Source of the DNA: Streptomyces sp. LaPpAH-108
GTDB lineage: Bacteria; Actinomycetota; Actinomycetes; Streptomycetales; Streptomycetaceae
Length of the DNA: 64,000 nucleotides
Assembly: GCF_000373625.1 (NCBI RefSeq)
Contig: NZ_KB891997.1
Span: 248,001 to 312,000 of the forward strand
Reading direction: 5' to 3'
Made by a program: the position numbers and the translations under genes. The notes below the pieces were generated by a model that was not told the DNA's origin, did no database searches, and saw only the letters and a program-made list of their open reading frames with translations. Positions 53,452 to 64,000 of this stretch are shown one piece after another (the first letter of the stretch is position 1; every line of letters starts with the position of its first letter).

Positions 53452-53726
53452 GGGGTCGCCGGGCCGTTCTCGCCTTCGGCCTCGTGCTCGGCGACCCAGC
53501 GCTCGGCCAGCTCGGTCACCCGGCGGTTGGCCTCGGCGACCGCCTCCGCGCCGCCGCCCTGGAGGGCCGCCGCGTAGCCGACCAGGAACGAGGTGAGCGG
53601 CGCCGCCGGGCGGGCCACCCCGTGGGCGACGACCTTCGTCATGTCCAGCAGCTCACCGACGTTGACATCGAGGTCGATGCCCAGGTCGGTCTTGGCCGCG
53701 GCGATCCATTCGTGCATCCGGTTCAC
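53448..53726 (-). CDS. DUF6457 small molybdenum-cluster protein
   Basis: A 92-residue protein matching DUF6457: MHEWIAAAKTDLGIDLDVNVGELLDMTKVVAHGVARPAAPLTSFLVGYAAAL split over residues 4-55, then an acidic helix. The family is found beside actinobacterial molybdenum cofactor genes (sometimes fused to MobA), suggesting a supporting role in cofactor maturation. The stop overlaps the moeA start. Confidence 0.85.
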   Translation of the reverse strand: MNRMHEWIAAAKTDLGIDLDVNVGELLDMTKVVAHGVARPAAPLTSFLVGYAAALQGGGAEAVAEANRRVTELAERWVAEHEAEGENGPATP

Positions 53727-53835
53727 TTCGGTCGTCCTCGCGTTTCGTGTCCGTCGTCTTCGGTCTGTCGTGCGTCTTCGAGTCTGTCGCGCGTCGTCGT
53801 CGTACCGTCCCGGGCCGCTCGGGCCCGGGGCCGCC

Positions 53836-54873
53836 TCAGCCGCCGATGGCGGACATCGGACGGTCCGGCTGTTTGAAGTCCGCGCTGTTGATGGTGTGTC
53901 CGGGCCCCTTGCCCGCGATGCAGGAGCGCCACGCCGCCTCCAGGGCGTCGTCGTCGCAGCCGTCGCGCAAGAGGCTCCGCAGGTCCGACTCCTTGGTGGC
54001 GAACAGGCAGTTGCGCAGCTGGCCGTCGGCGGTCAGCCGCACCCGGTCGCAGGTGCCGCAGAACGGGCGGGTGACGCTCGCGATGACGCCGACCACGGAG
54101 TCCGTGTCCGCGATCCGCCACTCCTCGGCGGGGGCGTTGTCCTCCCTGGGGACCGGCGTCAGCTCGAAGCGCTCCCCGATACGTTCCAGGATCTCTGCGG
54201 CGGGCACCATCTTCTCCCGTTCCCAGGCACCCTGCGCGTCCAGCGGCATGGACTCGATGAACCGCATCCGGTAGCCGTTCTCCACGGCGAAGGCGGTCAG
54301 GTCCGCGATCTCGTCGTCGTTGACCCCGCGCACCGGGACCGCGTTGACCTTGACCGGCGCGAGCCCCGCGGACTTCGCTGCCGCGAGCCCCGCCAGCACG
54401 TCGGACAGCCGGTCGCGCCGGGTGATGGCGGCGAAGCGCTCCGGGCGCAGGGTGTCCAGGCTGACGTTGACCCGGTGCAGCCCCGCCTCGCGCAGCGCCT
54501 CGGCGCAGCGGGCGAGCCCGATGCCGTTGGTGGTGATCGACAGCTCCGGGGCCGGGTCGAGCGCCGCGAGCCGGGCGACCAGGGCCGGCAGACCCCGCCG
54601 CACCAGCGGCTCGCCGCCGGTCAGCCGGACCTCCTTGATACCGAGCCGCCCGGTCGCGATGGCCACCAGACGCACGATCTCGTCGTCGCTGAGCAGCTCG
54701 TTCTTCGGCAGCCAGTCCAGACCCTCGGCGGGCATGCAGTACGTGCACCGCAGATTGCACCGGTCGGTCAGGGACAGCCGCAGATCGGTGTGGACCCGGC
54801 CGAAACGGTCCGTCAGCGGACGCGGAACGGTCCCGGTGGTGCCACTCGGCTGATCGGTGTGCGGTCGGGACAC
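53836..54873 (-). CDS. moaA: GTP 3',8-cyclase MoaA (radical SAM)
   Basis: A 345-residue radical SAM enzyme. CNLRCTYC binds the N-terminal SAM cluster, the C-terminal FCGTCDRVRLTADGQLRNC binds the second 4Fe-4S cluster, and the protein ends SAIGG, the diglycine typical of MoaA. EVRLTGGEPLVRRG is the substrate-site loop. It makes the first intermediate of molybdenum cofactor synthesis from GTP. GTG 54873 has AGGACC upstream; it is the most upstream of the run moaA, DUF6457, moeA, moaD, moaE on the minus strand. Confidence 0.97.
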   Translation of the reverse strand: MSRPHTDQPSGTTGTVPRPLTDRFGRVHTDLRLSLTDRCNLRCTYCMPAEGLDWLPKNELLSDDEIVRLVAIATGRLGIKEVRLTGGEPLVRRGLPALVARLAALDPAPELSITTNGIGLARCAEALREAGLHRVNVSLDTLRPERFAAITRRDRLSDVLAGLAAAKSAGLAPVKVNAVPVRGVNDDEIADLTAFAVENGYRMRFIESMPLDAQGAWEREKMVPAAEILERIGERFELTPVPREDNAPAEEWRIADTDSVVGVIASVTRPFCGTCDRVRLTADGQLRNCLFATKESDLRSLLRDGCDDDALEAAWRSCIAGKGPGHTINSADFKQPDRPMSAIGG

Positions 54874-55283
54874 GGTCCTGCCTTCTTCCTTCGCTGTCCG
54901 GAGGCTGTCGTACGGTGCGAGATCTTCCCCTGCCGGAAGGTGATCCCCCGTTCGTATGGTGCGTGATCCGGGCCGCTGACGGCCCGTCGGCGCCCACGCG
55001 GGCGGTGACGCGGGGGCGGGCGTCCGGCCCGCCGGCCGCCCGGCCGCGCCGTGCCCCCGCTCCCCGGCCGACCGCTCTTCGGCCGGGAGTTCGCGGGTGT
55101 GGGCACGGCGCGGCCGGAGCGGCGCGCGCCCACGGGTCCGGGGCACTTCCCGATGATCATCTCGGGTGGTGCCCCGGCCCGTGGACATCGCCACGCCGTC
55201 GCCTGCCGCCCCGCGTGCCGCGTACGGGACGCGGGCGCGGGTCAGGCGGCGCAGGGCGTGGGACGTCAGCACGCGGTGGGTGT
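54874..55283. other. Intergenic region between cydB end and moaA start
   Basis: 410 bases without a supported gene. 55130-55184 is the cydAB terminator. The rest is extremely GC-rich with several partial inverted repeats (for example around 55015-55130). The moaA promoter and leader should lie at 54874-54960, which is somewhat AT-richer; no Moco/Tuco riboswitch core was recognised. Confidence 0.5.
55130..55184 (-). terminator. Terminator of cydAB
   Basis: Nested stem: CCACGG...CCGTGG outside, then CCGGGGCAC (55138-55146) with GTGCCCCGG (55169-55177), and CCCGA/TCGGG inside around the loop TGATCATC. Confidence 0.75.
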
Positions 55284-56336
55284 TCACCGGGCGACGGTGT
55301 ACCGGGCGCGGGAGTCGCCGTGACCGTGGCCGTGGGAGTGCGACACCGGGATGTGCTGCACCCCGATGCGCTTGCGGAACACCCAGTACGTCCAGCCCTG
55401 GTAGAGCAGGATCAGCGGGGTGGCGAACACCGCGACCCAGGTGATGATGCCCAGGGTGTACGCACCCGCCGCCGCGTTGGACTCGGTCAGGCTCCAGGCC
55501 GGGTTGAGGCTGGAGGGCATCACCTCGGGGAACAGGGCCAGGAAGAGCACCGCGCTGGAGGCGGCGACGCCCACACCGGAGCTGATGAACGCCCGGCCCT
55601 CGCGCGAGCCGAAGTTGAAGCCGAGCGAGAGCAGCACGGCCAGCACGGCGATGGCCTCGGCGATCACGCTGCCCAGGTTGCCGGTCAGGAACTGGGTCCA
55701 GGTGAGGAAGGCCAGCAGCAGCACGACGGTCAGGATGCCCAGCTTCTGGGCCAGATGACGGGCCCGGGGCCGGATGGAGCCGACCGTCTTCAGCGAGGCG
55801 AACACCGCGCCGTGGAAGGTGAACAGCACGGTCGTGGTCACGCCGCCCAGCAGCGAGTACGGCCGGATCAGCTCGGCGATGCCGCCGTGGTACTCGTGGT
55901 CGGCGGTGATCGGCAGGCCGTGGACCATCGCCGCGAAGAGCAGGCCCCACAGGAAGGACAGGATCAGGGAGGTGCCGAAGATGATGGCCTCCCAGTTGCG
56001 CTTCCAGGCGGCGCCGTCGCGCTTGACGCGGTACTCGAAGGCCACGCCGCGCAGGATCAGGCACACCAGGATCACGAACATCGGCAGGTAGAAGCCGCTG
56101 AACATGGTGGCGTACCAGTCGGGGAAGGCCGCGAAGGTCGCGCCCGCCGCGGTGACCAGCCACACCTCGTTGCCGTCCCAGACGGGGCCGATGGTGTTGA
56201 TCAGGACGCGGCGCTCGGTCTCGCCGCGGGCCAGTACCCGGGTGAGGATGCCGATGCCGAAGTCGAAGCCTTCGAGGAAGAAGTAACCCGTCCACAGAAA
56301 GGCGATGACGAAGAACCAGAGGTCATGGAGATGCAC
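55284..56336 (-). CDS. cydB: Cytochrome bd oxidase subunit II CydB
   Basis: A 350-residue CydB. HDLWFFVIAFLWTGYFFLEGFDFGIG is the family N-terminus, PVWDGNEVWLVTAAGATFAAFPDWYATMFSG the conserved loop, and about eight TM helices follow with IITWVAVFATPLILLYQGWTYWVFRKR at the end. A His-rich C-terminal tail (HSHGHGHGDSRA) could bind metal. GTG 56336 is the likely start, 17 nt after the cydA stop, so cydAB is one operon. Confidence 0.95.
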   Translation of the reverse strand: MHLHDLWFFVIAFLWTGYFFLEGFDFGIGILTRVLARGETERRVLINTIGPVWDGNEVWLVTAAGATFAAFPDWYATMFSGFYLPMFVILVCLILRGVAFEYRVKRDGAAWKRNWEAIIFGTSLILSFLWGLLFAAMVHGLPITADHEYHGGIAELIRPYSLLGGVTTTVLFTFHGAVFASLKTVGSIRPRARHLAQKLGILTVVLLLAFLTWTQFLTGNLGSVIAEAIAVLAVLLSLGFNFGSREGRAFISSGVGVAASSAVLFLALFPEVMPSSLNPAWSLTESNAAAGAYTLGIITWVAVFATPLILLYQGWTYWVFRKRIGVQHIPVSHSHGHGHGDSRARYTVAR

Positions 56337-56352
56337 GGTCCGGGACTTTCTC

Positions 56353-57915
56353 TCAGTAGGCGAAGGCCATGGGCTTGTCGGCGTCCTGGGGGGCGCCGTC
56401 GATCGACCCGCCGCCCAGCCTGATGTCCCGCAGCGGTGGCCGCTCGGCCGTGACGGGCCCCGCACCGGCGTACTTGACCAGCAGCTTCAACTCGACCACG
56501 GCCAGCGCGATGTAGAGCAGGCTGAAGCCGATGAGGGTGATGAGCTGCTCGGTGAGCGAGACGTTGGGCGAGACCGCGTCGACGGTGCGCAGCAGGCCGG
56601 TGACGGCCCAGGGCTGACGGCCCATCGCGGTGAAGATCCAGCCGAAGGCGTTGGCGATCACCGGGAAGGCGAGCGTCGCGATGGCGGCGCGCCAGGCCAG
56701 ACCCGTCATGACGGGGCCCAGTTCACGCTTCCTGGTCAGCATCAGCCGCGGCACGTCGAAGGAGCCGGTGCGGAACTCGGGGTCCACCCAGAACCTGCGC
56801 CGGGTCAGCCAGAGTCCGGCCGCGCCGAGGGCGAAGGACGTCATACCGAAGATGATCATCGCCCGGAAGCCCCAGTACGTCATGGGGACGTTGGGCATGT
56901 ACTGCGAGGGGCTGCCGCCGTACTTCGCGGCCTCGGCCTCGGCCGTGTCGTTGATGCCGGGGACCGCCGAGTGGAAGTCCTTGTGCGCGAGGAAGGACAG
57001 CAGGCCCGGGACCTCGACGCTGACGCTGTTGCGGTGGCCCGCCACGTCCGGCACGGAGAGCACGGAGAACGGGGCCGGGGACTCCTTGTCCCACAGCGCC
57101 TCGGCGGAGGCCATCTTCATCGGCTGCTGCTCGAACATGACCTCGCCGAGCTTGTCACCGGTGATCGCGGTGCCCAGACCGAAGATGACGGCGAGCGTCA
57201 GGCCGAGCCGCAGCGAGGTGCGCATGGCCGCGACCTTCTTGAGGTCGTTGGGCCGGCCGCGGCGCTGGCGGCGGGCCGCCTTCCACAGGTGGATGGCGGA
57301 GATGCCCATGACGAAGGCGGCGCCGGTCAGGAACGCGGCGGTCAGGGTGTGCGCGACGACGACGAGGTTCAGCTTCTGGAAGAGCACCGCGCCGATGTCG
57401 GTCAGATGCGCCTTGCCGGCCGCCTTGTCGAGGCTGAAGCCGACCGGGTTCTGCATGAAGGAGTTGGCGGCGAGGATGAAGTACGTCGACAGGATCGTGC
57501 CGATCGAGACCATCCAGATGCACGCGCAGTGGATCTTCTTGGGCAGCTTGTCCCAGCCGAAGATCCAGAGCCCGATGAAGGTGGACTCGAAGAAGAACGC
57601 CAGCAGCGCTTCCAGGGCGAGCGGCGCGCCGAAGACGTCACCGACGAAGCGGGAGTAGGCGGACCAGTTCATGCCGAACTGGAACTCCTGCACCAGCCCG
57701 GTGACGACGCCCATGGCTATGTTGATCAGGAAGAGCTTGCCCCAGAACTTGGTGGCGTGGAAGTACTTGGTCTTCCCGGTGCGCACATACGCCGTCTCCA
57801 GTCCCGCCGTGATCGCCACCAGGCTGATGGTGAGGGGCACGAACAGGTAGTGGTAGACGGTGGTCATCCCGAACTGCCATCGCGCGATGGTGTCCGGGGC
57901 CAATGCCAGGTCCAC
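56353..57915 (-). CDS. cydA: Cytochrome bd oxidase subunit I CydA
   Basis: A 520-residue CydA. RWQFGMTTVYHYLFVPLTI contains the haem b595-side His, HLTDIGAVLFQKLNLVVVAHTLTAAF holds the b558 His, and GWIFTAMGRQPW has the Met region and quinol-site conservation. It oxidises quinol and reduces oxygen with high affinity without pumping protons. It is first in the cydAB operon, divergent from a molybdopterin oxidoreductase gene across a 718-bp region. In Streptomyces this operon is normally Rex-controlled. Confidence 0.97.
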   Translation of the reverse strand: MDLALAPDTIARWQFGMTTVYHYLFVPLTISLVAITAGLETAYVRTGKTKYFHATKFWGKLFLINIAMGVVTGLVQEFQFGMNWSAYSRFVGDVFGAPLALEALLAFFFESTFIGLWIFGWDKLPKKIHCACIWMVSIGTILSTYFILAANSFMQNPVGFSLDKAAGKAHLTDIGAVLFQKLNLVVVAHTLTAAFLTGAAFVMGISAIHLWKAARRQRRGRPNDLKKVAAMRTSLRLGLTLAVIFGLGTAITGDKLGEVMFEQQPMKMASAEALWDKESPAPFSVLSVPDVAGHRNSVSVEVPGLLSFLAHKDFHSAVPGINDTAEAEAAKYGGSPSQYMPNVPMTYWGFRAMIIFGMTSFALGAAGLWLTRRRFWVDPEFRTGSFDVPRLMLTRKRELGPVMTGLAWRAAIATLAFPVIANAFGWIFTAMGRQPWAVTGLLRTVDAVSPNVSLTEQLITLIGFSLLYIALAVVELKLLVKYAGAGPVTAERPPLRDIRLGGGSIDGAPQDADKPMAFAY

Positions 57916-58633
57916 GGCAGGTCTCTCCTCAACTCCCCGGTGTGGCTCGCGAAGCCGGGCCGGACCACCGGTGGAGGGTGAATGTGAATGTTTTGGTTAT
58001 GTCGCCCATGTCTCCCGAAGCGGACATAGGGCGTGTCTTCTCGGGTGGGTGCCGGGCCGGTGTCGATTTCCGTCCGGGGCGGCAATTCTTCGATTACTGC
58101 TCGCCCGTCAGCGTCGGCCAATTTCCGGGACAAGTCAAAGAGGGGCGATTGATCGGATGATCGGCGGCGCTTATCTCTGTCCCGGAAAGCTGGTCGGGGG
58201 TGGCCGTCGGTGCCACGTTTCACCTGGTCACAGGCGCGGGCGGCCGTTCGAGGCGATCGAGTGCGGTCCCCTCGGAAAGGTGGACGTGTGTAGAGTAGCG
58301 GCTCGTATGAATCGTCGTTCACCGGGGGTGAGGAGACGATAAGCGGCGCCTATTAGGTGATCGAAATGGCCTCTTTGACTTCCCCCGGTAAATGGCAGAA
58401 ACTGGCTTTGCAGCGGGATTCGGATAACGCGAATCGCGGACAGGGCACGGGGGAGGCGCCGGAGGCTTTCCCCTCCGGGCCGATCGTCCGCCGCAGCGGC
58501 CGCCCGCCCGGACCCGAGGGGACCTCACACCACGCTCCCGGGACCGAGCCGGCCTCCGCACGGCGGCGCGTCATCTCCCCGCCGACCGGAACCCGCCTGT
58601 ACAGGCGTATGTGAGAAAGAGGCAGAGCACACC
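57916..58633. other. 718-bp divergent region between cydA and the molybdopterin oxidoreductase gene
   Basis: No gene with acceptable coding pattern. On the cydA side, 57979-58002 (GAATGTGAATG, TTTTGG, TTATG) is AT-rich with a TGTGAA half-site of the Rex operator but no full palindrome; CCACCGGTGG lies at 57965-57974. On the oxidoreductase side TTGACT at 58375-58380 could be a -35 hexamer. The unusual length and the AT-rich pockets at 58080-58180 and 58310-58400 suggest several regulatory inputs, or a small RNA that I could not define. Confidence 0.5.
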
Positions 58634-60940
<2,307 letters not shown>

Positions 60941-61522
60941 GCCGACGCGCGCCCCCTCCGCCACCGACGGTCCGGTGGCGGAGGAGTGCCACGGATGGCC
61001 CGGAACCCGCAGCCCCGGCGGGCCCGGGCCATCCGTGGATGTCCCCGGACCACGCACGTCCTCCGGGACACCCCGCCCGACCTCCGGGGCACCCCGCCTG
61101 ACGACGAGTCATTCCCTTGAGCCCTGATCCCTCCCGCGCCCGGCTCCGGCGACCGCACCCCCGCCGCCCCGGCACCGGCCGCCCGGCAGGCCGCCCCGCC
61201 GGACCCGTACGCCCCCGGCCTCGACCGCCCCGCTGAGCCGTGCCCCACGCCCCACGCGGGGCACACGCGCACCCCGACCACCCACCCGTCGCGCCACGGC
61301 TCGTGCCGTCGGCCGTCTCCCCGTACCGCGGTGTCACCTACAGTGGATTTCTCAGAGCCCCGCTGTCTGCCGTCACCGCAGGAACCGCCCCCTGACCACC
61401 GGGGACGCACGGACCCCGTCGCCCGGCGCGTCCCTCCCCACCGGCGGCCCGCCCCGGCCGCCCAGCGAACCAGCTCACCGGCGCGAGACCCCCGCCGCCG
61501 GGCCTAGGAGAGGAACAAGACC
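60941..61522. other. Intergenic region between oxidoreductase gene and fdhD
   Basis: 582 bases; tandem hairpins at 60955-61038 then about 480 bases of C-rich sequence with short imperfect repeats such as CACCCCGCC near 61068 and 61089. No gene recognised. AGGAGAGGAAC before 61523 is the fdhD ribosome site. The promoter of fdhD should lie in 61330-61510. Confidence 0.5.
60955..61038 (+). terminator. Tandem terminators after the oxidoreductase gene
   Basis: First stem: CCTCCGCCACCG (60955-60966) with CGGTGGCGGAGG (60973-60984), loop of 6. Second: CCACGGATGGCCCGG (60989-61003) with its exact complement at 61024-61038, loop of 20. Confidence 0.85.
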
Positions 61523-62359
61523 ATGGGACGAGTGACCGTGCGGCGTCGAGTGCTCCGCATCCGCGACGGCGCGTCCACGCACCGCCCGGACACCCTCGCC
61601 GCTGAGGAGCCGATGGAGATCCGGGTCGGCGGACGCCCGCTCACCGTGACCATGCGCACCCCCGGCGACGACTTCGACCTCGCCGCCGGATTCCTGGTCA
61701 GCGAGGGTGTCGCGCACAAGGAGACCGACGTCGCGGGCATCCGCTACTGCCTGGGCGCCACCGACGACGGCAGCAACACCTACAACGTGGTCGATGTCGT
61801 CCTCGGCCCCGGCGTGGAGGCCCCCGACGCCTCCCTGGAGCGGAACTTCTACACCACGTCCTCCTGCGGACTGTGCGGCAAGGCCAGCCTGGACGCCGTA
61901 CGCACCGTCGCCGCCTGGTCCGTCGCCGACGACGAGCTGCGCATGAGCCCCGAGACGCTGGCGCCCCTGCCCGAGAAGCTGCGCGCCGCACAGAAGGTGT
62001 TCGACAGCACCGGCGGACTGCACGCGGCCGGGCTCTTCTCCTCCGACGGCGAGCTGCTGTGCCTGCGCGAGGACGTGGGCCGCCACAACGCCGTCGACAA
62101 GGTCGTCGGGCACGCCCTGCGCTCCGGGATGCTCCCGCTGCGCGGCTGTGTGCTGATGGTCAGCGGCCGGGCCTCGTTCGAGCTGGTGCAGAAGGCGGTC
62201 ATGGCCGGCATCCCGATGCTCGCCGCCGTCTCCGCGCCGTCCTCGCTCGCCGCGGACCTCGCCGCCGAGAGCGGTGTGACCCTGGTCGGCTTCCTGCGCG
62301 GCGACTCGATGAACGTCTACACCGGCGCCGAGCGCCTGGAGCCCCAGCCCGTCGCCTGA
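61523..62359 (+). CDS. fdhD: Formate dehydrogenase sulfurtransferase FdhD
   Basis: A 278-residue FdhD. SSCGLCGK is the essential CxxC that carries sulfur from a cysteine desulfurase to the molybdenum centre. The rest is typical: PGDDFDLAAGFLVSEG, FDSTGGLHAAGLFS, REDVGRHNAVDKVVG and VSGRASFELVQKA. It is needed for active formate dehydrogenases, and its position after the oxidoreductase gene marks that enzyme as its client. Confidence 0.97.
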   Translation: MGRVTVRRRVLRIRDGASTHRPDTLAAEEPMEIRVGGRPLTVTMRTPGDDFDLAAGFLVSEGVAHKETDVAGIRYCLGATDDGSNTYNVVDVVLGPGVEAPDASLERNFYTTSSCGLCGKASLDAVRTVAAWSVADDELRMSPETLAPLPEKLRAAQKVFDSTGGLHAAGLFSSDGELLCLREDVGRHNAVDKVVGHALRSGMLPLRGCVLMVSGRASFELVQKAVMAGIPMLAAVSAPSSLAADLAAESGVTLVGFLRGDSMNVYTGAERLEPQPVA

Positions 62360-62370
62360 CCCCGCGCCCC

Positions 62371-62398
62371 GGTACGGCGCCCCGAGAGGCGCCGTACC
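62371..62398. terminator. Bidirectional terminator between fdhD and the LysR gene
   Basis: Perfect 11-bp stem GGTACGGCGCC (62371-62381) and GGCGCCGTACC (62388-62398), loop CCGAGA, between convergent stops. Confidence 0.85.
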
Positions 62399-62405
62399 CG
62401 CCGCG

Positions 62406-63329
62406 TCAGACCGCGGTGCCGGGCAGCCGCTCCAGGGCGGCGGCGACGTCGGTGCTCCGGGCGACCTCCGTCAGGGCCCGCGCCATCACCGACCCCGGGG
62501 TCTGCGCCGTGGTCACCAGGCCGACCGGCACCGTCCAGTCCGGCTCCACCAGCGGCACCGCGCGCATCCCGTGCGGCACGCCGAACACATGGAGCCAGGC
62601 GTGCGGCACCACGCTGGCCCAGCGGCCCGTGCGCACATGCGAGAACAGCGCGGCCACCGAGTCGGTCTCGATGCGCGGCGAGGGGGTGGCACCGGCCTTG
62701 GCGAAGACGCCGTCCAGGATCTGGCGGCCTTGCATCGACTCGTTCAGCAGGCACAGCGGCAGCCGCGCCGCCTCGGCCCACGTCGCCGTCGCCTGATGGG
62801 CAAGCCCGTCGGCCGCCGTGAGCAGCAGGACATAACGCTCCTCGTAGAGCGGAAAGGCGTGGAAATGGCTCGAAAGCTCTTCCGGAAGATAAGTGATTCC
62901 GGCGTCGATCTCGAAATGCTGGAGCTGGCGGAGAATGTCCTCCGACTGCAGATCCGCTATCACTTCCACGGTCACCAGGGGATGCGCGGTGCAGAAAGGC
63001 CCCGTCAGCAGCGACACCGCGGCGGACGCGGTCGGCACCGAACCGATCCGCATCCGGCCGCTCAGACCGCTGCGCAGGGCACCGACCTCGTCGCGCAGGG
63101 CGTCGCGGTCGGCGAGGATGCGCTGCGCCCACACGACGATGCGCTCGCCCTCCGGCGTCAGGCCCTCGTACTTGCGCCCGCGCCTGACCAGCGGGACGTC
63201 AAGTTCGTCCTCCAGCTTGCGGATCGCCTCGGAGAGGGCGGGCTGGGAGACGGAACAGGCTTGGGCGGCACGGGCGAAATGGTGCTCCCGCGAGAGGGAC
63301 ACGAGGTACTCGAGTTGGCGAAACAGCAC
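62406..63329 (-). CDS. LysR-family transcriptional regulator near fdhD
   Basis: A 307-residue LysR protein. Start GTG 63329 (LFRQLEYLVSLSREHHFARAAQACSVSQPALSEAI shows the helix-turn-helix). The effector domain follows (RMRIGSVPTASAAVSLL, LLLTAADGLAHQ, RWASVVPHAWLHVFGVP). It converges on fdhD and is a plausible regulator of the oxidoreductase and fdhD, since LysR genes with fdhD are common in actinobacteria. The inducer is unknown. Ribosome site weak. Confidence 0.9.
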   Translation of the reverse strand: MLFRQLEYLVSLSREHHFARAAQACSVSQPALSEAIRKLEDELDVPLVRRGRKYEGLTPEGERIVVWAQRILADRDALRDEVGALRSGLSGRMRIGSVPTASAAVSLLTGPFCTAHPLVTVEVIADLQSEDILRQLQHFEIDAGITYLPEELSSHFHAFPLYEERYVLLLTAADGLAHQATATWAEAARLPLCLLNESMQGRQILDGVFAKAGATPSPRIETDSVAALFSHVRTGRWASVVPHAWLHVFGVPHGMRAVPLVEPDWTVPVGLVTTAQTPGSVMARALTEVARSTDVAAALERLPGTAV

Positions 63330-63591
63330 GCAATGGGTGTACCGGAATGCTCCGCGAAATGCCAATCGGCGCTCACGGGGCCGCGCGCCCCGGGCACCCG
63401 TCCGGACCGCTCCCGAGCCGGTCCCGCCGCCCGTGACCAGGCCCGACGGGCGGCCCGGCGGCCCGTACAAGATGTAGGGGAATTCACACGTCGCCGGACC
63501 GGGAACGCGTTTCTCGCCCGTCCGGAAATTCAGCGGCAGTATCGGACCAGCGCGATCTGACGGATCGCCGATTTGCTAGAGTTATTAAGAC
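63330..63591. other. Divergent region LysR / FUSC paralogue
   Basis: 262 bases. The last 40 (GATTTGCTAGAGTTATTAAGA) are AT-rich and likely hold the FUSC paralogue promoter; the LysR-proximal part is GC-rich. No gene. Confidence 0.4.
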
Positions 63592-64000
63592 ATGCGAAAG
63601 AATCGCGGTAACTCCTCTTCCCTGTTCGCCGGACTGACCCGTGTTCTCTCCCCACGGGGTTCGTTCGCCATGGCCAAGGTGAGCGGAGCGCTTCCTTTCG
63701 CACTGCGGGCCGCGCTCACCATGGCGCTGCCGACCCTGCCGCTGGTGCTCCTCGGCCACCCGCAGCTCGCCTTCTTCCCGGCCCTCGGCGCGTTCACCAT
63801 CACCTTCGAGCGCAGCCTGCCGATGAGCCGCCGCCGCAGACTCTGGATGCTCGCGCTGGTCGGCGCCGTCATGACCGTCGCCGTCGGACTCGGCTCCCTC
63901 CTCGCCGTCTGGGCCGGACCCTCGGGCCCCTGGTTCCAGGGCGTGGCCGCCGTCGCCGGGATGGCGGCGGTCGCCGGACTCGCCAAGTTCGGCTGCGACT
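63592..64000 (+). CDS. FUSC-family transporter, N-terminal 136 residues (truncated by window edge)
   Basis: The first 136 residues of a second FUSC protein start at ATG 63592 (MRKNRGNSSSLFAGLTRVLSPRGSF in two parts). RVLSPRG, FALRAALTMALPTLPL and the following pattern (GAFTITFERSLPMSRRRR, AVAGLAKFGCD) align closely with residues 20-140 of the FUSC protein at 48707-50455. The rest is outside the window. Ribosome site weak, upstream AT-rich. Confidence 0.85.
   Translation, partial: MRKNRGNSSSLFAGLTRVLSPRGSFAMAKVSGALPFALRAALTMALPTLPLVLLGHPQLAFFPALGAFTITFERSLPMSRRRRLWMLALVGAVMTVAVGLGSLLAVWAGPSGPWFQGVAAVAGMAAVAGLAKFGCD

Noticed and set aside
54874-54960. Molybdenum cofactor riboswitch upstream of moaA
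   Set aside because: No recognisable conserved core in the leader, and the motif is not typical of Streptomyces; could be tested with the Rfam Moco model.
57979-58002. Rex operator upstream of cydA
   Set aside because: Only a TGTGAA half-site is visible, without the TTCACA partner at proper spacing, so not listed as a site.
58357-58614. Small plus-strand ORF before the molybdopterin oxidoreductase
   Set aside because: No ribosome site, mixed composition, and it overlaps another open frame on the other strand; probably leader sequence.
60941-61522. Possible small genes between oxidoreductase and fdhD
   Set aside because: Open frames here are Arg/Pro-rich on both strands and lack ribosome sites; the tandem terminators point to non-coding sequence.

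Overview
The window is chromosomal DNA of a Streptomyces or very close relative. GC content is very high with strong third-position GC bias, starts are often GTG or TTG, only two in-frame TTA codons were found, and the gene types are characteristic: a BlaA/BlaB/BlaL beta-lactamase system, a FurS-KatG pair, a gamma-butyrolactone-type receptor, LAXTG sortase substrate, FUSC and DUF6131 proteins. I see no phage, insertion sequence, CRISPR array or rRNA. About 57 protein genes and one tRNA are supported; the first and last genes are cut by the window edges.

Layout. 1-5.4 kb: truncated methyltransferase, membrane acyltransferase, furS-katG oxidative stress operon, small membrane protein. 5.5-8.4 kb: blaB-blaA diverging from blaL. 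8.7-18 kb: LAXTG surface protein, small Cys protein, APH-fold kinase, ROK regulator diverging from a YbiU-type oxygenase with two operator-like repeats, MHS-family transporter, DUF3761 protein, and a YheO-type regulator with a PLP threonine/serine dehydratase. 18-23.2 kb: acyl-CoA oxidase, GBL-type receptor, P450 and a second TetR regulator, the gene set known for avenolide-type butenolide hormones. 23.2-23.9 kb: an atypical tRNA-Gly(UCC) and a cyclophilin.

24-33 kb: a P450 with an abnormal I-helix, small membrane protein, NAD kinase, secreted serine beta-lactamase-like protein, CAP-domain protein, and an XRE regulator diverging from SDR and MFS genes. 33-37.8 kb: TetR-glpD diverging from an alkyl-DHAP-synthase-like flavoprotein and a lipid kinase, a glycerophosphate/ether-lipid themed locus. 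38-45.9 kb: glycosyltransferase, secreted GH5 with three C-terminal repeats, multidomain SpoIIE-type regulator, DsbA-like protein without CxxC, degenerate Nudix, hotdog protein.

46-64 kb: Clp/Hsp100 ATPase, FUSC transporter and DUF1345 protein, then a molybdenum/respiration block: moaE, moaD, DUF6457-moeA, moaA, cydAB, a molybdopterin oxidoreductase of the FdhF/YdeP type, fdhD and a LysR regulator. The cofactor genes could supply the oxidoreductase, FdhD would sulfurate it, and cytochrome bd offers a low-oxygen quinol sink. A second FUSC paralogue starts at the right edge.

Most notable: the butenolide locus with a TTA codon in its second regulator, the glycine tRNA that keeps the GlyRS identity elements but lacks the conserved T-loop T55, and several proteins whose folds are recognisable but whose catalytic residues are missing.
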